Below, piece after piece: positions 36,323 to 43,676 of a DNA stretch of 64,000 nt. Made by a program: the position numbers and the translations under genes. Each line of letters starts with the position of its first letter. Positions within the stretch are counted from its first letter, which is position 1. Below the pieces are notes generated by a model, which worked only from the letters and a program-made list of their open reading frames with translations, had not been told where the DNA came from and did no database searches. This stretch comes from Acetobacter garciniae (GTDB taxonomy: Bacteria > Pseudomonadota > Alphaproteobacteria > Acetobacterales > Acetobacteraceae), in assembly GCF_017377735.1 (NCBI RefSeq), contig NZ_JAFVMH010000002.1, positions 310,001 to 374,000 on the forward strand, written 5' to 3'.

Positions 36323-37720
36323 TCAGCCGGTTTTAAGGGTTTCGCGCGTGCGGGTGCGCATGGTCACCAGTTCCTCGGCCGAGGTGGGGTGAATGCCGAT
36401 GGTGCGGTCGAAATCCGCCTTGGTCAGCCCCGCAGTGACAGCCACCGCCACGGCCTGGAGCATTTCTGGTGCGTCATCGCCAAGAATATGCACGCCCACC
36501 ACCTTCTGGCTGGCCTGGTCCACCACCAGTTTCATGACCGTCTTGCGGTCGCGCCGCCCGCCCAGCGTATGCCGCATGGGGGTAAAGCGCGCGATATAGA
36601 TATCCACCGTGCCATTCTGGGCGGCTTCCGTTTCGGTCAGCCCCACGCTTGCCACGGGGGGGGAGAAGAACACCGCCTTGGGCGTTGTGGCGTAGCACCA
36701 TTGCCGGGGTGGGGCGGTGCCGAACAGCCGGTCCGCCAGGGTATGGCCTTCGGCAATGGCCACGGGGGTCAGGTTGATGCGGTCGGTCACATCGCCAATG
36801 GCGTAAATGCCCGCATGCGCGGTCTCGCTGCCTTCGTCCACCTGGATGCGGCCGTTCTCGACAGTGACGACCTGGGTGTTCTCCAGCCCCAGATTGTCGA
36901 TCTTGGGCCGTCGCCCGGTGGCCAGAAAAACGCAGTCGGCCCGCAGGCTCTTGCCGTCATCCAGGGCCAGGACAAGATCCGCCCCGTCGCGTTCAAGCTT
37001 GACCGGGTTGGTATGGCGGTGCTGGGTAATGCCGCGCACGGCAATGGCTTCGGACAGGGCGGTGCGCATGTCCTCGTCAAAGCCGCGCAGGGGCAGGTCG
37101 CGCCGATAGACCAGATCCACGCGTGAACCCAGCCCCGCGAAAATTCCCGCGAATTCGACCCCGATATAGCCGCTGCCCATCAGCACCACGCGCTGGGGCC
37201 GCTGGGGCAGGTGAAAGGCCTCATCAGATGTAATGGCCAGCTCGACCCCCGTGAAATCCGGCTTGAACGGGGTGGAGCCGGTCGCGATCACGATCCGCTC
37301 GGCCGTGACGGTGTGCGGCGTGGCCGACGGGGCCAGTTCGGAAGGTTCGATCCTGAGCGTATGGCCATCCACGAAGCGGGCATGGCCGGTCAGCAGCGTG
37401 ACCCCCGCCTTTTCCAGCATGGACACATAAATGCCGTTCAGCCGCGTAATTTCACGGTCCTTCGCGGCGATCAGCGTGGGCCAGTCATGTGTGCCCGGTG
37501 TGGTGTTCCAGCCAAAGCCGTGGCTGTCGGTCACCATGTCGCCAAATTCGCTGGCCTGGACCATCAGCTTCTTGGGCACGCAGCCCAGGTTGACGCAGGT
37601 GCCGCCCCAGTGGCGGCTTTCCACCACTGCCACGCGCGCGCCATAGCCTGCGGCCACGCGTGCGCAGCGCACGCCGCCAGACCCCGCCCCGATGACAAGA
37701 AGATCGAAATCATAGGCCAA
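36323..37720 (-). CDS. gor: Glutathione-disulfide reductase
   Basis: FAD- and NADPH-dependent flavoprotein that regenerates glutathione in the cytosol. 465 residues: FAD dinucleotide fold LLVIGAGSGGVRCARVA, redox disulfide GGTCVNLGCVPKKLM, NADPH fold VVLMGSGYIGVEFAGIFAGL, YAIGDVTDRINLTPVAI, and the C-terminal catalytic base region GIHPTSAEELVTMRT. All key residues of the class I oxidoreductase are present. It precedes pyrC on the same strand; fpr, another NADPH flavoenzyme, lies 233 nt upstream. Confidence 0.95.
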   Translation of the reverse strand: MAYDFDLLVIGAGSGGVRCARVAAGYGARVAVVESRHWGGTCVNLGCVPKKLMVQASEFGDMVTDSHGFGWNTTPGTHDWPTLIAAKDREITRLNGIYVSMLEKAGVTLLTGHARFVDGHTLRIEPSELAPSATPHTVTAERIVIATGSTPFKPDFTGVELAITSDEAFHLPQRPQRVVLMGSGYIGVEFAGIFAGLGSRVDLVYRRDLPLRGFDEDMRTALSEAIAVRGITQHRHTNPVKLERDGADLVLALDDGKSLRADCVFLATGRRPKIDNLGLENTQVVTVENGRIQVDEGSETAHAGIYAIGDVTDRINLTPVAIAEGHTLADRLFGTAPPRQWCYATTPKAVFFSPPVASVGLTETEAAQNGTVDIYIARFTPMRHTLGGRRDRKTVMKLVVDQASQKVVGVHILGDDAPEMLQAVAVAVTAGLTKADFDRTIGIHPTSAEELVTMRTRTRETLKTG

Positions 37721-37953
37721 GCTGGGGCCCTCCTGCTGTTGCGGTGACGAAGGGACTGTATTCAGACATCAGTCGTCGGTCTGGCAGGCCCGCCACGAAA
37801 AAGGGGCCTGCGGGAATGGGGTCGTCGGGCCTGGAACAACACGGCGGCAACAACCGGGCTTTGAACCGGCTTTTGAGCCGCCTTCGGGCGCGCGGGCTGG
37901 GCTCCCGGCCGCCGGTGCTGGCTGGCCGGGCTGCTTGCCGCGCGCCGCTTTTT

Positions 37954-38850
37954 TCAGCGTTCGGCGAAGGCCTTTTCCACCACGTAGGAACCGGGGGTGG
38001 ACATGTTGCCTTCATCGAACCCGCGGGCCTGGAGCAGGGCTTCCGTATCGGCCAGCATCTCGGGCGATCCGCAGATCATGACGCGGTCATGCTCGGGGTC
38101 CAGTGCGGGGATCTTCAGGTCGGTGAAGATCTTGCCGCTTTCGATCAGCTTGGTGATCCGATCGGTCACGGCAAAGGCTTCACGCGTGACGGCGGGGTAG
38201 TAGAGCAGCTTGCCCGTAATATCCTCGCCCAGGAATTCATGCTTGGGCAGTTCGTGGCGGATATGGTTGGCATAGGCCAGCTCGCCCGAAATACGCACCG
38301 TATGGCTGAGAATCACATGCTCATACCGTTCGTAGCATTCGGGGTCCTTGATCAGGCTCATGAACGGGGCCAGCCCCGTGCCCGTGGACAGGAAATACAG
38401 GTTGCGGCCGGGGCGCAGGTTGTCCAGCAGCAGCGTGCCGGTGGGCTTGCGGCCGATCAGCACCGTATCGCCCACCTTGACATGGCGCAGGCGCGAGGTC
38501 AGCGGCCCGTCGGGCACGGCGATGGAAAGAAACTCCATCTCGTCCGCATAGTTGGGCGAGGCAATGGAATAGGCGCGCAGCAGGGGCTTGCTGTCCACCT
38601 CGATCCCGATCATGGCGAACTGCCCGTTCTCGAACCGCAGCCCGGGGTCGCGCGTGGTGGTGAAGGTGAACAGCCGGTCGGTCCAGTGGTGCACGCTCAG
38701 CACCTTGGCGGGATACAGGTTGCCGTATTCCTTGGTCGGCGGGGCAAGATGCCACACGCCGTCCTGGCCTTCCACCGGCAGCAGGCTGCTGGGCACTTCG
38801 GAGGCGGACATCCGGGGGAGAACGTCGTGTGCGAAAATGGTTTCAGACAT
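37954..38850 (-). CDS. fpr: Ferredoxin-NADP+ reductase
   Basis: Cytosolic flavoprotein that moves electrons between NADPH and ferredoxin/flavodoxin; FdxA in this window is a candidate partner. 298 residues with FAD-binding RAYSIASPNYADEMEF, GRKPTGTLLLDNL, NADP-binding FLSTGTGLAPFMSLI and CGSPEMLADTEALL, and the C-terminal YVVEKAFAER typical of bacterial subclass I FPR. It carries about 40 extra N-terminal residues compared with E. coli Fpr. Divergent from the second SUV3-like helicase across a 405-nt gap. Confidence 0.93.
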   Translation of the reverse strand: MSETIFAHDVLPRMSASEVPSSLLPVEGQDGVWHLAPPTKEYGNLYPAKVLSVHHWTDRLFTFTTTRDPGLRFENGQFAMIGIEVDSKPLLRAYSIASPNYADEMEFLSIAVPDGPLTSRLRHVKVGDTVLIGRKPTGTLLLDNLRPGRNLYFLSTGTGLAPFMSLIKDPECYERYEHVILSHTVRISGELAYANHIRHELPKHEFLGEDITGKLLYYPAVTREAFAVTDRITKLIESGKIFTDLKIPALDPEHDRVMICGSPEMLADTEALLQARGFDEGNMSTPGSYVVEKAFAER

Positions 38851-39255
38851 GGACCGCTTTGTACTCCGCTTGTAGCAGATCAGAAAGGAATGGTCCGGCT
38901 GGCATGGCGCGGGCCGTCATGACACCGGAGAGTCTTGAACGTTGGCGGCGTTTTTAAGGGGCGGGGCCCCGGAATGCCAGTGCAAATTCATCACGGGACC
39001 TGTTCGCGCGCGTCAAATGTCCTACGGTGCGGGGTATAAAACCCGCAAAGTACGTGGTTTTCTGGTGGAATAGGCAGGCGGAACCGGCTTGGTGCGGAGC
39101 GGGATACGGCCGGATTCCAGCGTTTTTCGACAAGGCGGTGCAGGCCGTGCAAGGCAGGGGGCAGCCCGTCTGCCCGGCCCCGGTTTTTCTTAAATTTTCG
39201 GGACCAGCCCGGCTTGGCATTGTTCCCGCGCGTGGGATGACGCAAGAGTAGGCGC
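38851..39255. other. Divergent intergenic region between fpr and the second helicase
   Basis: 405 nt with promoters expected for both genes. It includes a GGGT-ATAAA-ACCC mini-hairpin (39032-39044) and a run ending in AAGAGTAGG, the helicase ribosome-binding site. A 74-codon frame (39027-39251) has no recognisable features, and I do not accept it as a gene. No RNA gene or repeat was seen. Confidence 0.5.
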
Positions 39256-41655
39256 ATGACCTCAGACGATCCCATTTCCGGCCGCCCGATCTCTCCCGCC
39301 CGGCAGGCCCTGGCCCATGTCATGGCCCGCACCGGCCTTGTGCCCGAAAGCAAGGAAGAGCCCGAAGTCCTGCGCAGGCTGGCCCGCGCGCTCGAACCGG
39401 GCATGCAGGACGTGGCGGACGAGAAATACCGCCATATCCTGTGCGTGGTGCGCCAGAAGAAATGGATTTCCCGCCTGCTGGACCGCACCCGCCGCAGCGG
39501 GCGTGTGTGGATCATGCGGGCCGAAATCGAACAGGCCGTGGCCGGAATTACCGACCCCACGGCCGATGACGCAGCCCTTGAACGCGCACTGGCCCCGGTG
39601 GCCGAAGCCCGGCTGCGCGAATACGGCACTTCCCCCCGCGCGGCGTTCGAGGCCGTGCAGGCCGATCTGGTCGATACGGGGCGTGTGCTGTCCCCCGTCC
39701 AGACCGACCTGCTGCTGATGGCCATTGCCGTGGCGTTCGGCCTGGGCGCGGACGACCCGTTCCTTGAAACGGCAAGGCGTGAGGAAAGCCGGCGGCAGAG
39801 CACCACCTCCCGCATCGAGAAAGTGGCGCGCGAGCGGCGTGAGCAGGAAGAACAGCACCTGCGCACATGGGAGGAAAGCCTTGTCCCGTTCAGCGAGGTG
39901 CCGCGCCTTTTGCATTGTTCATCGCGTGAAGCCCTGCGCTGGATCGCTGAAAACCGCCTGCCCGTGGCCCGCAAGGTGCTCGAATCCGGCGGCCGGGAAC
40001 GGTGGGAATTCGACCCCACGGCCCTGGTGGCCCTGCGCACCCAGCTACCCGAATGGCGGCGCGGTTCGGGCCGTGACGGGGCGGGTCATGCCGGTGGGCC
40101 CGGCGGTTCTGGCGGCCCCGGTGGCGCGGCCCCCCACGCCCCGGATATGGGCCGCAAGGTGGCCAATGCCGTCATCGCCCGGGTGGCGGCACTGGACCGC
40201 TATGCCGCGCATTTTCGCACGGCCCGCGCGCTCAATCGCCGGATCACGCTGGTAACGGGGCCTACCAACAGCGGCAAGTCCTACACGGCGCTGAACGCGC
40301 TGGCCCAGGCCGAAAGCGGGCTTGCCCTGGCCCCCCTGCGCCTGCTGGCCCACGAATTCCGCGAAGCGCTGGCCGCGCGCGGGGTGGAGGCATCCCTGTC
40401 CACGGGGGAGGAGCGGATTCTCGTCCCCGGCAGCCGCCATCTGGCCGCCACCGTGGAAATGTGCCCCTTCTACAGCCCGGTTGACGTGGCCATTATCGAC
40501 GAAGCGCAGATGCTGTTCGACACCGACCGGGGTGCCGCCTGGACGGCGGCCATCATGGGCGCACCGGCCCGCCACCTGTACGTTCTGGGTGCGGCGGACT
40601 GTATTCCCATGGTGCGGCGCATTGCCGAACTGTGTGGCGACCCGCTGGACGAAATCTCGCTCGAACGCAAAAGCCCCCTGCGCGCGGCATCGCAGCCGGT
40701 AAGGCTGGCCGACCTGGGCTCGGGCGATGCGCTGATCGCGTTCTCCCGGCGCGAGGTGCTGGACCTGCGCGCCTCCCTCATGCAGCACGGCAAGCGGGTG
40801 GCGGTGGTGTATGGCGCGCTCAGCCCTGAGGTCCGCCGGGCGGAAGCCCAGCGCTTCAACAACGGGCAGGCCGACATTCTGGTCGCGACCGATGCCATCG
40901 GCATGGGGCTGAACCTGTCCATCAAGCGGGTGGTGTTCGCATCGCTGAAAAAATACGACGGCCGGCAGACACGGGATCTGAGCGTGCAGGAAGTCAAGCA
41001 GATCGGCGGTCGCGCGGGGCGTTTCGGCAAGCACGAAACCGGCGTGGTGGCCGTGCTGGCCGGGGCGGGCAGCCCGTCCTTCGTGCGCCGCCAGTTGGAG
41101 GCCGATCCCGAACTGCCAGCCGACCTGCGCCCCTTCGTGCAGCCGGATGTGGATATCGTCAAAGCCGTGGCGTCCGAAATCGGGTCTCAGAGCCTGTATG
41201 GCGTGCTGGCGCGTATCCATCGCGCCGTTCTGCGCAAGGACGATCCCAATTACCGCCTGTCGGACATGGAGCAGGCCTTCGCCATCGCCTCCGCCCTGGA
41301 AGGGGTGGAAGGGCTGGACCTGTCCACGCGCTGGGCCTACGCCATGTGCCCGGTCGATGACCGCGACAACGGCATTCGCCGTCTGGTGGGGTGGGCTGCG
41401 GACCATGCGGCGGGGCGCAAGGTGCTGCCCCCGGGCAGCGGGCACCTGCCGTCGGCCGAGCGCGCGGGGCGCGAGGAACTGGAACGGGCGGAAAAGCGCC
41501 ACAAGCGGCTGGTGGCCTGGCGCTGGCTGGCCCTGCGCTTTCCCGATTTCTACCCCGACCGGGAAGAGGCCGAAGATACGACCCGCCGCCTGAACGACTG
41601 GATCGAAAGTGTTCTGCGCCAGCAGAGCAGGGCCCGGCGCACGCAGAAATTTTAG
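39256..41655 (+). CDS. SUV3-like helicase (second of two)
   Basis: A second SUV3-related helicase, 799 residues. The N-terminal 275 residues precede the motor and include a charged helical stretch (about 175-205) and a Gly-rich linker (about 275-300). Helicase motifs: TGPTNSGKSYTALNAL (Walker A), VAIIDEAQMLFDTDRG (motif II), VATDAIGMGLNLSIKRVV and QIGGRAGRFG (motif VI). A C-terminal SUV3-type domain follows, ending in a basic tail. It differs from the helicase at 22578 in having the long N-terminal extension, DEAQ instead of DEIQ, and a shorter C-terminus, so these are old paralogues. RNA as the substrate is inferred from SUV3. Confidence 0.88.
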   Translation: MTSDDPISGRPISPARQALAHVMARTGLVPESKEEPEVLRRLARALEPGMQDVADEKYRHILCVVRQKKWISRLLDRTRRSGRVWIMRAEIEQAVAGITDPTADDAALERALAPVAEARLREYGTSPRAAFEAVQADLVDTGRVLSPVQTDLLLMAIAVAFGLGADDPFLETARREESRRQSTTSRIEKVARERREQEEQHLRTWEESLVPFSEVPRLLHCSSREALRWIAENRLPVARKVLESGGRERWEFDPTALVALRTQLPEWRRGSGRDGAGHAGGPGGSGGPGGAAPHAPDMGRKVANAVIARVAALDRYAAHFRTARALNRRITLVTGPTNSGKSYTALNALAQAESGLALAPLRLLAHEFREALAARGVEASLSTGEERILVPGSRHLAATVEMCPFYSPVDVAIIDEAQMLFDTDRGAAWTAAIMGAPARHLYVLGAADCIPMVRRIAELCGDPLDEISLERKSPLRAASQPVRLADLGSGDALIAFSRREVLDLRASLMQHGKRVAVVYGALSPEVRRAEAQRFNNGQADILVATDAIGMGLNLSIKRVVFASLKKYDGRQTRDLSVQEVKQIGGRAGRFGKHETGVVAVLAGAGSPSFVRRQLEADPELPADLRPFVQPDVDIVKAVASEIGSQSLYGVLARIHRAVLRKDDPNYRLSDMEQAFAIASALEGVEGLDLSTRWAYAMCPVDDRDNGIRRLVGWAADHAAGRKVLPPGSGHLPSAERAGREELERAEKRHKRLVAWRWLALRFPDFYPDREEAEDTTRRLNDWIESVLRQQSRARRTQKF

Positions 41656-41691
41656 TACTCGCAAACGCTCCCAGGGGGCCAGCAACAGGCG

Positions 41692-41791
41692 TGTTGATAA
41701 AAGTTTTTGGTGAAGCTTTTTTCAAAAGCTTCAGGGAACGTCACCTTTTTGAAAAAAGGCGACACCCAAAAACTTTTGTTTTTTATCAACA
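41692..41791 (+). repeat. Copy 3 of the ~80-bp palindromic repeat (longest)
   Basis: Outer arms TGTTGATAAAAGTTTTTGG and its near-complement ending in TATCAACA enclose hairpin A (GAAGCTTTT/AAAAGCTTC) and hairpin B (GTCACCTTTTTG/AAAAAGGCGAC). It sits between the convergent 3' ends of the second helicase and the SDR gene, where it could stop transcription from both sides. Confidence 0.92.
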
Positions 41792-41839
41792 TGTTATTTT
41801 GAAAGCGGGTCCTTGGCACATGCCGTGGTGGACCAACAG

Positions 41840-42790
41840 CTACAGCACCCCGGTCAGCCGTTCGGAAATATCCCATAGTCTTGCTGCCGTGCTGGCCTTG
41901 CGGGCGGCGGCCGGCATATGGGCGGGTCCGGGTGGGCCGCGCCGTTCGCCAACACCTTGGGGGCCGTAGTAATCCCCGTCCCGCGCGGTGGGGGCAAGGG
42001 CTGCGTACAGCAACGGTTCGGCCCCCCGCGCGGCCGACTGGCCCAGCACGCGCAGGATGACATCGCCCAGCACCTGTTCGATCCTGCCCAGGGGTGCGGG
42101 CAGGCTTGCGGCCTGTCCGTTGCGGATGATGGAGGTCGCGGCCCAGCCGGGATGGGCCGCGCGCGCATGGATGTTCCAGCCGTTTTCACCCGCGCGGCGG
42201 GCCAGTTCCAGGGCGAACAGCAGGTTGGCCAGCTTGCTCTGCTGATAGGCCCCGAAGGGGCTGTAGCGGTGGCGGCTTTGCAGGTCATCGAAATGGATGG
42301 TGTTGCGCCCCGCCGCCAGGCTTGCCACGGCCACCACCACCCCACCCTGGGGGGCAGCTTCAAGCAGGGGTCGCAGGTGGCCGGTCAGGGCGAAATGGCC
42401 CAGATGGTTCACACCGAACTGCAATTCGAACCCGTCCGCCGTCTCGCGCCTGCGGGCGGGGGCCATGACGCCGGCATTGTTGATGAGAATATCCAGCCTG
42501 TCGGTCTCGTTCCCCACCAGGGCCGCGCAGTCGGCTACCGAACGCAGGCTTGCCAGGTCGAGCGGGAGCAAGGTCGCCACCACCTGCGGGCATGCGGCGC
42601 GGATCTGGTCCAGTGCGGCATTGCCCCGGCGCATGTCACGCACGGGCAGCAAAAGCCTGGCCCCCCTGTGCGCAAGCCCCAGCGCCACCTGCAGGCCCAG
42701 CCCGCTATTGGCCCCGGTGACCAGGGCCACCTGCCCGTGCAGGTCCGGCTTGGCGGCGTCTACCCGCCACGGATGCCTTGCCCCGATCAT
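41840..42790 (-). CDS. Short-chain dehydrogenase/reductase
   Basis: NAD(P)-dependent oxidoreductase, 316 residues, of the retinol dehydrogenase/protochlorophyllide reductase-like SDR group. Cofactor-binding VALVTGANSGLGLQVALGLA, structural ILINNAGVMAP, substrate-region GVNHLGHFALTGHL, catalytic Ser in VVAVASLAA and Tyr-x-x-x-Lys in AYQQSKLANLLF are all present. Its ATG overlaps the stop of the DedA gene by 4 nt (ATGA), so it is translationally coupled to it. The substrate is not predictable. Confidence 0.9.
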   Translation of the reverse strand: MIGARHPWRVDAAKPDLHGQVALVTGANSGLGLQVALGLAHRGARLLLPVRDMRRGNAALDQIRAACPQVVATLLPLDLASLRSVADCAALVGNETDRLDILINNAGVMAPARRRETADGFELQFGVNHLGHFALTGHLRPLLEAAPQGGVVVAVASLAAGRNTIHFDDLQSRHRYSPFGAYQQSKLANLLFALELARRAGENGWNIHARAAHPGWAATSIIRNGQAASLPAPLGRIEQVLGDVILRVLGQSAARGAEPLLYAALAPTARDGDYYGPQGVGERRGPPGPAHMPAAARKASTAARLWDISERLTGVL

Positions 42791-43389
42791 GGGTGCAGGA
42801 CTTTCAGGCGTTCGTCATGCTCGGCTGCCTTCATGGCTTCCTCCGTCAGGCGTTTCTCGTTGCGTTTGAAGAAGACGAGTGCCGTGAGAATAAGGACCAC
42901 GGCGATCGCGCCGAATGCCAGGGCGAACCAGCCCGAAAGCCGTATGATCTGGCTGCCCAGCATATAGGCGCAGAACGCGTAGCCGCCAGCCCAGAACAAC
43001 CCGCCCAGCGCATTATAGAACAGGAACGAATGCCACGGCATCCGGTTCGCCCCGGCCAGCAACGCCACGAACATGCGCAGCACCGCGATAAACCGGCCCA
43101 AAAAGACCACCGGCCCCCCGTGCTTGAGAAAGACATACCGCCCCAGCAGCAGTCTTTGCGGGGTCAGCCCGAATTTGGGGCCGTATTTGCCCAGAAGCTT
43201 CAGGCCCAGCGCATGGCCGATCAGGTAGCCCAGGTTGTCGCCCATGACCGCACCCGTGACCCCCGCAATGATCACCCCTTCGATCTGGAGCTGGTGGGTG
43301 GTCGCACAGAACAGGGCGCCCGTAATCAGCAGGCTTTCGGCAGGCAAGGGAAGCCCCATGCTTTCCAGCATGACCACCACGCCGATCAC
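42787..43389 (-). CDS. DedA-family membrane protein (5' end uncertain)
   Basis: Polytopic protein of the DedA/VTT family, linked to membrane potential maintenance and undecaprenyl-phosphate or lipid translocation. 200 residues from the GTG at 43389. VVVMLESMGLPLPAESLLIT, GDNLGYLIGHALG and FLGRFIAVLRMFVALLAGAN match the DedA consensus (E..G.P.P.E; G..GY..G...G; R..P.R...A). The homologous N-terminus clearly continues upstream (HALETFFSLDYLISLFARYG), yet that stretch contains no ATG, GTG or TTG before an in-frame TGA. So either a rare start codon, a frameshift or a sequence error affects the start. Coupled to the SDR gene downstream. Confidence 0.85.
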   Translation of the reverse strand: MIGVVVMLESMGLPLPAESLLITGALFCATTHQLQIEGVIIAGVTGAVMGDNLGYLIGHALGLKLLGKYGPKFGLTPQRLLLGRYVFLKHGGPVVFLGRFIAVLRMFVALLAGANRMPWHSFLFYNALGGLFWAGGYAFCAYMLGSQIIRLSGWFALAFGAIAVVLILTALVFFKRNEKRLTEEAMKAAEHDERLKVLHP

Positions 43390-43676
43390 GCCGTAGCCGT
43401 ACCGGGCGAACAGGCTGATCAGGTAATCAAGCGAAAAGAAGGTTTCCAGAGCGTGTACCAGGATGAACGATCCAGTTCAGGGAATGAGAACGCATAACGC
43501 AGAGACGGAGGAACCGTGTAGTCCCCCCGCTGTCAACCCCGAAAGCGGTTGGGCGCTGTCCCGGCCGGGCCGGACCTTATGCGTACGGGCCGGGTGCCGG
43601 GCTTGCGGGCGTGCCCGTTCGGGCTGATGGGTTGGGCCGATGGGTTTGCATGCGCGGGCATGCTAGAGTGTAACGC

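Noticed and set aside
39027-39251. 74-codon frame before the second helicase
   Set aside because: GTG start without ribosome-binding site and no similarity I could recognise.
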